Shown here piece after piece: positions 21,320 to 33,040 of a stretch of DNA of 64,000 nt (positions are counted from its first letter, which is position 1; every line of letters begins with the position of its first letter). The DNA lies in the NCBI RefSeq assembly GCF_000004195.4, contig NC_030684.2, positions 64,973,892 through 65,037,891 of the forward strand, read 5' to 3'. The notes below the pieces were generated by a model. It was not told where the DNA came from and ran no database searches. It saw nothing but the letters and a program-made list of their open reading frames with translations. This DNA comes from Xenopus tropicalis (lineage: Eukaryota; Chordata; Amphibia; Anura; Pipidae). Position numbers and translations under genes: made by a program.

Positions 21320-22883
21320 ATGCAAGTAGGAATTATGAGGAATTTCTCTCAGCATTAGCAATCAAGGATTTAAATCCTCAAACTTTCTCTTTTGTCAGAT
21401 ATACATGATTTACTCTCAGTACATGGCTATAATGTAACTATCTATATACATGTATGAATTTGTACTGTACATATACAATTGTATATGGTAGAAACTTTTA
21501 CAAAGTACAATTTATTTCTCAGTAACTTTTCAAACTTTCAACTATCAATCATTTTCCATTTCCATGCCACGCTATATTCCATTACTAACTTATGGTTGTG
21601 AGCCATACACATAACCACTATTAAAGGAAAACTATACCCCTGGAATGAATACTTAACCAACAGATTATTATTATACTATGTAAAGTGACCTATTAAATAA
21701 TCTCGCCAAACTGGAATACATATCAGTAAATATTGCCCCTTTACATCCTTTCCCTTGATCCACCATTTAGTGATGGGCTGTGTGCTCCCTCAGAGATTAC
21801 ATGACCAGAAATAATGCAGCTTTAACTGTAACAGGAAGATGTGTGAGAGCAAAAAGCAGAACTCTGTCCATTCATTGACTGATGGGGCTTAGCATGTATG
21901 TAACTTAAACTTGTGAAAATTAGGATAAGGTGTTTGCCAAAGTAAAGTTTACCTTAAAAGTTCATGTTACTTTGGGAGACTATTCAGCATCAGACAGGCC
22001 ATGAATGTACCCAAAACTGTCTGCGGATTTCTTATCAGGGCTAAAAAAGTGATTTGGCAGCGTGGAAAATGTAGAAATGGAAAGGACAAAATAAGGAGGT
22101 TAATGCCATATATGACCATTGGTACTGCTTTGGTCTAAATCTAAATAATCTGCCCTCCACTTGTCAAAACTTGGAAACAGATTTTCAATTGGTGACAGTA
22201 TTGGTATTTTGTACATGCCCAGTTTAAGGAAAGGAGATAGCCTGGATAGAATTTGCATCAAAATCAGTTTGTTAGTAGGGGGAGGAGGTTGTGCCAAGGA
22301 ATGGTTTATTTGTGGCTGTTGAACGAACAGACACAATTATGACTAGATTTCCTGTCACAGACACTAGTAGAGCTTTACTGTGGGCGGGAACTGGGAAGGG
22401 ACATTAAGCTCCCATAATGCCACAAAGTATAGTGGTGCAATCAAACCAATGTCATCCATTTTATCACTAAAAATTCTGTGTTCCAATTTTTAAGCCTCTC
22501 AGCTCTGATATTGTGGGTTCTAAAGCAGTTGGCATGTTTTTTACCCCCAAAGCACTGATTTTTTCCCCCATTTTCAGCATAATTGCAGCACTGTGTGGTG
22601 ATGCACCTGACAAAACTGTGGCTGATGGGTTAAAACAGTTGCACGTACACTTCAATGTGGTCTAAACATCTTCAGAGTTGTGATTTCATTTCTTGCAATA
22701 AAATGACAAAATGATGACTGTGCTGAATACTTAGGTGCACTGCACATGCTTTCATGCAATAACTGAAGCCATTTTTGTGCAACTGCAACTGTTGTTGCTC
22801 TTAAGAAACAACTGCTTTAGAATTAACAGTAATCCCTTGTTGTTCTATCATCTCATTCGTCAATCTGAACAGCCTTTTTTACT
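21320..22883. other. 3' flank of the TCR-like gene
   Basis: No canonical AATAAA near the stop; ATTAAA at 21620 belongs to a MITE. The stretch 21621 to about 21960 is T2-like repeat. The rest is AT-rich and without recognisable genes. Confidence 0.45.
21621..21960. mobile_element. T2-like MITE (TTAAAGGAAAACTATACCCC end)
   Basis: Left terminus TTAAAGGAAAACTATACC has the TTAAAGGRR consensus of T2-type MITEs; the right terminus is eroded or truncated near CCTTAAAAG. The interior resembles a common frog repeat from general recollection. Confidence 0.55.
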
Positions 22884-23350
22884 ACAGGTATGGGACCAGT
22901 TATCCAGAATGCTCGGGACCTGGGGTTTTCGGGATAAGGGATCTTTCCATAATTTGGACCTCCTACCTTAAGTCTGCTAATAAAATTATTTAAACAGTAA
23001 TTAAACCCAATAGGATTGTTTTGGCCATGGGCGTCCACAGAAGGGGGCAAGAGGGGGCACTTGCCCCCCCCTGGAAAAGTAGCAAAAAAAACAAAAACCT
23101 TACTCCGTTTCTGCAGTCCCCTCAAGCCCGTTTTTGCTGTGCTCCGATTGGATCTTTCTTCTTGTGGATTCTCCAATCAGAGCACAGCTTCCTTGACAGA
23201 CAGTAAAATTGACCAATCAGAGCACACATGCACACAGGGATCGGGAGATTTTGCAAACTGGAAACAGAAATAAAGACTGAAAAGAAGAATCTGCCCCTGT
23301 AACTTTACCTAAGAACCAACTCTCAACTTTTGCTGCAGTTTTCATCCCAC

Positions 23351-24192
23351 AGGCACTATACCCAGGCACTATACCCAGGTACTATACCCAGGCACTATAC
23401 CCAGGCACTATACCCAGGCACTATACCCAGGCACTATACCCAGGCACTATACCCAGGCACTATACCCAGGCACTATACACAGGTACTATACCCAGGCACT
23501 ATACCCAGGTACTATACACAGGCACTATACACAGGCACTATACCCAGGTACTATACCCAGGTACTATACCCAGGTACTATACACAGGCACTATACACAGG
23601 CACTATACCCAGGTACTATACCCAGGTACTATACACAGGCACTATACCCAGGCACTATACACAGGTACTATACCCAGGCACTATACACAGGCACTATACC
23701 CAGGTACTATACCCAGGTACTATACCCAGGCACTATACACAGGTACTATACACAGGCACTATACCCAGGTACTATACCCAGGCACTATACACAGGCACTA
23801 TACCCAGGCACTATACCCAGGTACTATACCCAGGTACTATACCCAGGCACTATACACAGGCACTATACCCAGGTACTATACCCAGGTACTATACCCAGGC
23901 ACTATACACAGGTACTATACACAGGCACTATACACAGGCACTATACACAGGTACTATACCCAGGTACTATACCCAGGCACTATACCCAGGTACTATACCC
24001 AGGTACTATACCCAGGTACTATACCCAGGCACTATACACAGGCACTATACCCAGGTACTATACACAGGCACTATACACAGGCACTATACCCAGGTACTAT
24101 ACCCAGGTACTATACCCAGGTACTATACCCAGGCACTATACCCAGGCACTATACCCAGGTACTATACCCAGGCACTATACCCAGGTACTATA
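23351..24192 (+). repeat. 13-bp minisatellite, about 65 copies
   Basis: Unit GCACTATACCCAGG-like, 13 bp, with variation almost confined to two positions: C or T after AGG, and ACCCAGG or ACACAGG. Since 39 bp is 13 codons, the array makes a 302-codon open frame of repeating HYTQALYPGTIPR-type peptides; this is a by-product of the repeat, not a gene. Confidence 0.95.
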
Positions 24193-24480
24193 CAGTTCTA
24201 AAGAATCACTAGCTGACATTAAATTGTTTTTTGCCTGACCTGACATCTATAATAATTTATAATCTATCCCCTACCCTAACACATGGAGGGTAAGTTAACT
24301 CTTTCCCTCTGAAAAAGCTCATTGTGTGTTTATATATGTGTTGTTGTTTTTTGCACTTACTATTTTTTTTTTTTTTTGTCATTGTTTTGTTCATTTATAG
24401 TAAGTTACAGTGGGGCCAATGTTGTGTATCAGTGCCAGTGCCAGGGCCTGAATATCTGCCATCTGTACCCACTGCTCCTC

Positions 24481-24625
24481 ACTGTATATAATGTGCTGGG
24501 TTTGTAAATACGGACTGCGTCTCACTGTATATAATGTGCTGGGTTTGTAAATACGGACTGCTCCTCACTGTATATAATGTGCTGGGTTTGTAAATACGGA
24601 CTGCGTCTCACTGTATATAATGGGG
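24481..24625 (+). repeat. 43-bp tandem repeat, about 3.4 copies
   Basis: ACTGTATATAATGTGCTGGG, TTTGTAAATACGGACTGC and (G/C)TC(C)TC repeat almost perfectly at 24481, 24524, 24567 and partially at 24610. Confidence 0.9.
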
Positions 24626-24674
24626 AGTCAGTACCCACTGCCTTTCTTGCTATAAAACTAACATAAACACATCT

Positions 24675-25070
24675 AAAGGGGTGGTTCACTTTTAAGTTAA
24701 CCTTTAGTATGTTATAAAATGGCCTATTCCTAGCAACTTTGCAATTGGTCTTCCTAATTAATTTTTTTGAATAATTTGCCTTTCTCTTCTGCCTCTATAC
24801 AGATTTCAAATGGGGGCCAAAAAATATTGCTCTGTGAGGCTACAATTTTATTATTATTATAATTTTGTATTACTTATTTTTCCAAGTAGGCCCCTTAACT
24901 ATTCATATTCCCATCTCTTGTTTAAATCACTACCTGGTTGCTAGGGTAAATAAGACCCTAGCAACCAGATAGCTGCTGAAATACCAAATGGAGAGCTGCT
25001 GAACAAAAAGCTAAATAACTGAAAAACCATTAAAAATAAAAGTGAATTTGAATGCGAACTACCCCTTTAA
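24675..25070. mobile_element. T2-like MITE nested in the 2.45-kb transposon
   Basis: Ends TAAAGGGGTGGTTCAC and GCGAACTACCCCTTTAA are inverted repeats. An internal hairpin pairs GGTTGCTAGGGT with ACCCTAGCAACC around 24944-24970. The interior matches a very common frog repeat from general recollection. Confidence 0.7.
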
Positions 25071-25339
25071 GCTAACTGATCACAAACACAAATGTTTGCA
25101 GATCCCCTAACAGAAGTGCGCGTATGAATACTTTTACTACTAATACTAAACATTTTAGGGTAAAAAAAAAAAGCACCCCCACCCGCACTTTTGTACAGTA
25201 TCCCTGGAAGTCAGTGGGAACGGCAAGAGGTAGTTGGGAGGTTAACTTTTTACGTCAGCAGCGAATCCACTAAGTGTCACATTAGCTGTAGGTCAGTCTG
25301 TGTATGGGCCATATTTAGCCTCCCCTAGTATCATCCTGC

Positions 25340-25374
25340 AAAAAAAAAAAATATATATATATTTATATATATTT

Positions 25375-25406
<32 letters not shown>

Positions 25407-25411
25407 TTATC
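25340..25411. repeat. A-run and AT microsatellite
   Basis: Eleven or more A followed by ATATAT/TTTATATAT repeats. Confidence 0.95.
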
Positions 25412-25650
25412 TGTTGCAGGATGATGCTAGCTTACTTGCCCCCCCTTGGAAAATTTTCTGCGGACGCCCATGGTTTTGGCTCCAATAAGGATTAATTGTA
25501 TTTTAGTTGGAATCAAGTATTATTACAGAGAAAAAGGGAACCATTTAAAAAAAAAAAAGTGAATTATTTGATTAAAATGGAGTCAATGGGAGATGCCCTT
25601 TACGTAATTCGGAACTTTCTGGATAATGGGTTTCCGGATAAGGGGTGTAA

Positions 25651-27827
25651 AGTAAAGTGCAAAATCACTGCATTCAGCATCATTCACTTTTTCACATTCA
25701 TATTGTTTACAGGTGTATAGGTGCAGCTATATAAAGCCCTTTAGTTATAGCTAATTTAACTCTGTCACTATGTGTGCTGTGCCCTCATATTAGTATTGCA
25801 AAGTGTTATACACAAAGTTATACTACAAATCCTATTATGGACAGAAGGTTTCTCATGTGATTTACAATAGTGTAGCTGCGGTCCCAGCATTTTCCCACAG
25901 TGAGTTGCCCATAAAACTACTTTCATTAAAGGTACTTGCATCCTTGCACTTCCCTATAGTTCTGCTTAACCCTTCCTGCTTTTTGTTCTCAGTACTGCTA
26001 TGCCTTTTGATGCAGGGAAACCTTGGAGCTACCAATACCTCCAGACCAGGCAGTAGCTGAAGGGTTCCTTCAGCACCCTGAGTCAATTGTCTGTTGCCAC
26101 TAGATTAAGTACTTATCTCTGTTATGCTGCTGCAATCCCTCAAAGGGTGCAACCCATAGTTGCAGTCTTTTATTAAGTGCACATGCAGAAAGATGACAAA
26201 GCCGTAATGCAGTATAAGAGGCACAGAATAAGTGATTTATAAAATTGTAAATTACTGGAAGCCGGTCTATATGTTATTGTTATACATTAATGGACGTTAT
26301 AAAATATATTGCGGGTTATAGCAAAATACCTACACAGCGTTTACTTGCTAGGGCTACAGTAAATTTCCTTTTGGGACGGGACTTGAAGAGACAATTTCAT
26401 GGCCTAACATTATGCTAGTTTGTTGTTGATGATTTGGCAGTTTATAATCTACAAAGCAACAACTGTGTGTCTTTGATGAAGTAAATATTTCTATAAATGT
26501 CATGGCAAACACATTAACATTGTTAATCTCCTTCAACCTGATTCTGACTGACATGACAACAGCCTGGAGAAGTTATGAGCCCATATATACAGTATATATT
26601 CATGTTTTTTGGTTATGCCTTTTTATTTTTCACAGTCCTCATGCACTCATTGTTCTATAATTTAGGAATGCATAATAACTGAACTTTGAGAACTTTAGTT
26701 AAAGAGCTAATGTCTTTAATTTCAAAATATTTCCTCCATGATGCTCCCAGGAAACCAATAAAATATTCTGAGATGCATACCAGAGACAGCTCTGGAAAAA
26801 TATCACATTCCCAATATTATTAGCAGCTGGATGTTCCATTGATAGCTCTGTACCATATATTGAGGCACTGCTTAGAATCAGGGTGGGAATCATGCAACTC
26901 TGCAGCTGTTATTGAAAACTCCCTTAGGATGATGGGGTTTTAGTTCAGTAACAGCTGGAGAATCTTCTCCATGTCTTGATGATGAATTCTTAAATAAATA
27001 TGTGCACTCAATAGACAACACAACTATGCAAATGTAGAAATTTGGTGTCTTCAAAAACTTACACTATATAGTGCCAACTATGCCCCCACTGTACAATTTG
27101 ATAACATTTACTATAATGAATATTGTGTAATTTACTTATTGATGTGGTAATTGGCTTTTGGGTCAAAAGTGATGCACATGTATCAAGGAGATTCCAAAGA
27201 TGCATGTTGTTTAGCCGTTTGAACAAAACTGTTGCTGTTGATATAGATCAGGGTTGTCCAAATATAGGCCTGTGGGCCAGATGAGATTTAATATGGCCCT
27301 CCAACATGCTGTATGAGATATAACTGGCCCACTACATGTAATAAATTGGACGGCACGTATCTAGTGAACTGTTAACAAAACTCTAGCAGGTCTGTTGCCG
27401 ATTTAAACTCATAGATGGGAAAGGAATAATTCCTGAAAACAAAGTATTTATCTATATTTCTATCTACAAATCTACAGTATATCATGCACATTTTTCTGAT
27501 GTGAGCATGCTGCCAGCTACAACTGAATAATTACACATTGTTTATGGTAAAGTTACATTTTGTTTATAACAAAAGATGTCCAACAGTTCCAACAGTCGGA
27601 GCAATATGATGTCAGTAATATTTGTATCCCATACTACTGAAACAATATATGTGTCCCATACTACTAAATATTACATCTGCATTCTCAAAACTCCCTCACC
27701 AAATGTTACAGGCACACTATGTGACACCTATGCTGCATCTACCAGGTGTGACCAAACAGTTCTTAATAATAATATTGCATGGGGCTGCTGTGCTGTCCAG
27801 CCAGTTGACCTTCAGCTGGTTTTTGAG
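25651..27827. other. Intergenic, no gene seen
   Basis: AT-rich. Contains short-repeat copy 3 (about 25940-26090) and a foldback repeat (about 27249-27357) that is the reverse of the one at 12440. Frames present are short and unremarkable. Confidence 0.5.
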
Positions 27828-28152
27828 ACACTATGGGGCAGATTTATCAAAACACGAGTTTGAATCCCGAATACGAAAAATTCGGATTGGAAACGAAAAT
27901 TTCTGAAGATCGCAAATATCACGAAAATGCTTACGAAAAAATCGTATTAGTCACGATAATATCGTATTTGCAATCGGAAAGTCACTAAATTTTCGTACCA
28001 AACGATTGTAAACAGCGGCAAAACCAATCCGATTTTTTCGTGCTAAAAATACGAAAAAGTCGCGAAAGCGCCGGAAAAGTCACGGAAAATACGATTAGAC
28101 TGATCGAAAGAACGCTCAGAGCGTTCGTGGATAAGTAAATGTTCCCCTATGT
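27828..28152. mobile_element. MITE with GGGGCAGATTTATC-type ends
   Basis: Left ACTATGGGGCAGATTTATCA and right GATAAGTAAATGTTCCCCTA are imperfect inverted repeats; the CpG-rich interior repeats CGAAAA/TACGAAAAA words. A related element lies at 43610-44020. Confidence 0.7.
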
Positions 28153-30480
28153 GTCAAATATTTTCTCAACTGCTATTTTACCGAGTTGCAAGTATTGGGG
28201 ATTCACATAATCATTGTATTTCGGATCATGCTTACTAGTTAGCAAAACAGCAGCAATTGGTCTGCAGGTTTGTTTCATATACCCATACTGATGACACAAC
28301 TGATATCAAGCCTGTTCCTACACCCCTTGGACAGAGAGTTATGGCTGCAGGTGTCTCCAGCATTACTGTTATCTAGATTCATTACATTGCCTACTTGAAA
28401 AAGTTTTAATTTTAATGTAACAGGTCTCAATGGAAGTGCAAGTGACATTGGCCTTACAGATTGAAAATTATTGGCCTAAATCAGTATATTAAAATTGAAT
28501 ATCTAAACCTGTGTTGTTGTTCTTATGTCAGCTGCACCAGGAGCAGTGTTTAATAGTAACAGATACTTTGCAATAGATCAAAAAAAATTCTATATAGAAG
28601 TAATTTATCTCAAATCTCACCCTGATTTGCCTTCAGAACTATTGCCCCCACACCTATTGCTTTAAGTGCATGTAAGTGGATCAGTAGTGGGGTGGATCCC
28701 CATGCCTTATAGAAGCAACAACAGGTATGTAACCAAAGGTTGGTGGCTCAGGTTCTGCTTTTGAAAATGTCTATATTCTCTGAGGCACCAGCTTAAGTAG
28801 TGGGCAAGCTAGATAAAGACATTCTATGCCCTCTGCACTGAAAATATGGGGTTATAGCTAAGCTACAGAGCTGTACAAGAAGAGAACAAGGAAACAGTTT
28901 AGTTGCTGTAAGGGAAGGTCAGTTTACAAAGGCTGCCTGTGTTGAACAGAATATATAGTCTTCCCTGAACATGAGCTTACTTCTGTTTGTAAAGCCCCTG
29001 ACTGGCATTTGCAAGAAAAAATTGTCACCATTCCCACTCTGATAATGCTAGTCATAACTTGCGTGCAATTTATGAAAATGTGCACACACTATAGGGCACA
29101 TTAAACCAGAGGTATTTCTATTTGTTATTAAACACTTACAATTTATTTTCCCCTTTGGAATAATAGTTTTTGATACAAAATTCTACAGTGATGTATTAAA
29201 TAATTATTTCTTAATATGTAATGTGGACCAACAGCATAATTAATTTTATAAGATGCATTTTATCTAAGAGGGAAAAAAAACTAAACAAATTGGAGTCAGG
29301 CAGCTAGGAAGAAACTATAACTCCCAGAACCATTTGCTATCCATAAGCAGCCCATGTCCATTGGTTGGCTTCCCCTGCTTTAACAGATGTTGACCTCTGC
29401 TGCACTTGGCACTCTCCTCTTTGTTAATGCTTACAGTTTGCAGCTCTCCCTGTAGGGTGTTGTCTCTCCTTGGTTCTCGCTTTCTTGTTCGTCTTGCTCT
29501 CCCATTAGTAGATAGGCTGTATTGATTTTCTTGCTTCAGCAAAATAAATCAGCGAGATGAGGTAATTTATATGGGGCTGTGACTGTTTCCATTTCTTAGT
29601 TACAGAAATGCTTGCATTCCATTGGGGGTCTGTGCTGGCCTTTGCTTTTTGCCCGTGTAAAGGAAAAATAGTGTGTTGTATAAAAGGCACCATGGCTCAG
29701 TACAGTGTTTCTTTGCATAATCAGTACAGATTACAACACATTCATATTAAAATCTTGTTTATTTCCATGCTTTGTTTAATATTCTGGATTTTAATGCTTG
29801 GGTTCAGAGACCGAAAAAGTCAGACAAGACAATGTGCTCCTATAACCGTAAACATGAGACATACCAATATATTTAAGCACAACAAAAGTACTCTGATTTT
29901 TCCACATATATCCTCAATATTCAAATGTAGTGTATATACAGATTAATAAATGAATGAGTACACATTACTGTACCAAGTAAAGAGCGAGGGCCCCCCTAGA
30001 AGATTTTTCTGCAGGGTGGCCCGGAGCCACCAAGTTACGCCGCTAGTCCCATACCCGTATAAACTATAGTAGGGTATGTGAAGCAAACACACAACTTTAC
30101 TAGTGCAGGGCAATAGTACATAATATATGAATTACTTAAATACACTTTCATTTTTGTTGTGACTGTTCCTTTAATTATCTCAGTCCAAAGTGATTGAATT
30201 AGTTCATTAACGGTTTATAAATGTATTAATTGCCTGGTACCAGTGACCATTTTTCTATCATTATCCTAGATACAAGCCCAGTCTGCATGAGACAGAGGTT
30301 GCTAAAATCCCTGTCCCATTTATCCATAAAGGAGTGCTTTTGCTGGAAGTATCCGTGGGCACAGTAATTCATTTATAGACTAAGGATTAAGGTTAATTCC
30401 CAATTTTTAAATCAGTAACAAAATTAAAGGGTCATAGCCATCAATATAGTTCTACATTTTTGTATGCTCCAAATATAATA
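28153..30480. other. Intergenic, no gene seen
   Basis: No convincing exon. A 112-codon frame at 29608-29946 is not supported by splice sites or recognisable domains. Confidence 0.5.
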
Positions 30481-30499
30481 TACAGCTGTGTTTCTGCGG

Positions 30500-31290
30500 T
30501 CTTAATGCTGCCCCTCTTCACCCGTTCCATGCTTACCTCTTCAGCATCAGAGCAGGTTCAAGGGGGGGTGCATCGCTAGTGCAGAGAGTGCAATTGCTCC
30601 TGGTAACTTTAAGAGCCAAATTTCCATTTTAAAATATGGAAATGTGGCTCTTAAAGGACATGTAAAGCCTACATTTGCCTACAATGTATATTATAGGGCA
30701 CGTCCCCCACCCAAATGGCATCATTTGTACTGCATATATCCACTCTGCTTTCCAGCACCATCACATTTTCCTAAAGCAAATAGCAGCTTCCACCCTGTGC
30801 CCATTTTTCAGTTACATTTAAATCTGTAAGCAGCATACACACATAAAGACCTTTATTCAGCATACATTTAGTCAAGAATACAGGCTCAAGCAGGCAGAAC
30901 TGTCTTTGGTAAAAGCTCTGCTCTGTTTGAGCACTGTAATGGTAAAGCTGAGCTCAGGAGAAAAAAATTGAAGCAGCTAGAGCTGAGTTTCTATGGGAAC
31001 CGGCAATGCCATCTCTTTACTGGCTGCTAGACTGGAGGGTGTGTTTAGTAATCTGAGTTTAGAATAACTGAGCATGTCTGGCAAGCCAGGAATCAAAGCA
31101 AATTCCTGACGGGGGGGGGGGGGGGGTGAGTGGGTTAGAGGAGGAGAAGGAAATTGCAGCCAACCAGTGGGCAGATATTGAAAGATTTCAAACAGGCTGT
31201 TCACTGATTACATTTTTGTGTGTGGGGTTTACATGTCCTATAAAGTTACCAGGAGCGGGTTTTTGCCGCCCCTAGAAACTGCTGCCTGAG
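30500..31290. repeat. Older foldback repeat interrupted by a MITE
   Basis: Left arm GCTCCTGGTAACTTT near 30596 is mirrored by AAAGTTACCAGGAGC near 31241; between them sits the T2-like MITE at 30651-31243. The left part matches the repeat split by the LTR element at 2650-2693 and 7567-7720. Confidence 0.65.
30651..31243. mobile_element. T2-like MITE, 593 bp
   Basis: Ends TTAAAGGACATGTAAAGCC and GGTTTACATGTCCTATAA are inverted repeats (right end carries one change from CCTTTAA). A 16-G run lies inside at 31111-31126. Confidence 0.75.
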
Positions 31291-32614
31291 TCAAGGTACC
31301 CCATAGCAGGAGCAGTCGTGATAATATTTCATAAACAGAGCTGCACAAATATCTGCTTGAACACTTCATATGCACAACTTGTGGTGTTGTGTAGTGTCCA
31401 GTCTTGCACTTTTGTCTGTATTTTGCCTGTAACTTATGTAAGTTCTTTTGTCTGTCTTTCTAATATCAATAAAGTCCATGTAGTGTAAGCCCTAGTATAA
31501 GTTGATCTAGAAAAATACTTTATCAAAACATTCCTAATACATCCAGTTGCATTTTGGGCTCAATGCAATCAAACATATAAAGATTTTCCATTGAAGTTCT
31601 AACTGAATTGTGGGTAAAAAACGTGGTGAATTGTGCTCTAAATTGTACTTTGCACACTGCACTTGCACTCAATTCTGTTTGTAAATAGAGCTAAATGCAA
31701 AAAAAAAATGCCATTCCAGAAATATCAACCTCTGTATAAAAGTGTGAAGACTTCTATTTTATTATATAAATCAATGTGTTTGTTAGCTCAGTGTTTCTTG
31801 GGGATAATGGTCAATGATATTGCACAGATAGCTGGGTTTCTACAATCTAATGAACTTTGTCTTTTGTCTGATTATCCTCCAGCCAAGTGCTTCCAATCAC
31901 AGGGTGAGACAGAGGCCCAGCCAGCCCTAACCTAATTACCTTTGATTATATCTAATGGGATGAGGAGTTTAATAACACTTAAGCTTCCTTCCTGTTTTAT
32001 GGGGCATATCTATTCCCTGTAAGTATTCCTATTTATCCACACAAGACAAATTCTTTTCGACTCATATCTATTAAATATAGTGTGTTAGACCAGCTTTTGT
32101 GTTGCATTTATGTAGATTTTTACTAAAATAAACAGTATTTGTTTTTCAAGAATGCCAGATCATGCTTCAGTAAATTATTTCTACACCAAATGTCCCAAGC
32201 TGTCAGTCAATGTCAGTATGTAGTTTGCAACATGTATATTTATATTTAAATAGCACATCTTTTCATTTGCAATGGAAATATTACTGTGAAAATATATAAA
32301 CAGGCACTATGTGCTCCAAAACTCATGCCATCTGTTGACATAATCTAACTGATCACATAATTTCACATAATTTAAGGCAACCTGTACTGTAGCATTATGT
32401 TTCCCATCCATGGTTTAGAAGGGATACCACAGCTGCATTTCCTAATACAAAAACTTTAAGAAGTATTTCAAGAAAAACTCAGAAAGTCCAGTTGTTTTTA
32501 GACTTAATTCTACTAGATACTGTATTACCTCAGGAGGCTTCAAATTCTGGAGTTCTCCTGGAGGTATACCTTGGCTCCTTCACCATCCAGGACGGATAGT
32601 GTCACTGGCATCTG
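31291..32614. other. Intergenic, no gene seen
   Basis: AT-rich; nothing recognisable beyond short chance frames. Confidence 0.4.
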
Positions 32615-33040
32615 TTAAAGGAACAGTAACACCAAAAAATGTATATATTTAAAAGAAATTAAACTATAACGTACTTCTGCCCTGCACTAGTAAAAGTTGT
32701 GTATTTGCCTCAGAAACATAACAAGAGTCTATATAAACCCTGCTGTGTAGCCATGGGGACAGCCATTCAAAAGAAGAAAAGGCACAGGTTATATAGCAGC
32801 TAACAGATAAATCCTGTAGAATACAATGGTGTCTTATCTGTTATCTGCTATGTAACCTGTGCCTTTTCTCCTTTTTTCCAACTTGAATGGCTGCCCCCAT
32901 AGCTACACAGCAGCGTATTTATATAAACTATAGTAGTGTTCCTGACGCAAACACACCAATTTTACCATTGCAGGGCAACAGTACGTTATATTTCAATTAA
33001 TTTAAAACACTTGAATTTTTTGGTGTTACTGTTCCTTTAA
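32615..33040. mobile_element. T2-like foldback MITE, 426 bp
   Basis: Termini TTAAAGGAACAGTAACACCA and TGGTGTTACTGTTCCTTTAA are perfect inverted repeats. The interior also folds back: CACAGGTTATATAGCAG pairs with CTGCTATGTAACCTGTG, and GGGGACAGCCATTCAA with TTGAATGGCTGCCCCC. Confidence 0.9.

Larger units (their letters stand above)
23026..25472. mobile_element. 2.45-kb non-autonomous DNA transposon with 8-bp TSD
   Basis: Ends CATGGGCGTCCACAGAA and TTCTGCGGACGCCCATG form a 17-bp inverted repeat with one mismatch, and GTTTTGGC is duplicated exactly on both sides (23018-23025, 25473-25480). The 8-bp duplication points to the hAT (or possibly P or Merlin) type. The interior has no transposase; it holds a 13-bp minisatellite, a 43-bp tandem repeat, a nested T2-like MITE and an AT microsatellite. 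Confidence 0.9.
22884..25650. repeat. ACAGGTATGG foldback repeat, copy 1, split by a transposon
   Basis: Left half (22884-23025) has ACAGGTATGGGACCAG, TTATCCAGAATGCTCGGGAC and TAATTAAACCCAATAGGA-type blocks; right half resumes at 25473 with TTTTGGCTCCAATAAGGATT and ends TTCTGGATAATGGGTTTCCG. Other copies at 41428, 42927 and 51247 show these halves are normally contiguous (GTTTTGCCTCCAATAAGG at about 43390). Confidence 0.85.

Noticed and set aside
23330..24238. 302-codon open frame of repeating HYTQALYPGTIPR peptides
   Set aside because: It is wholly produced by a 13-bp minisatellite inside a transposon; there is no start context, domain or splice support.
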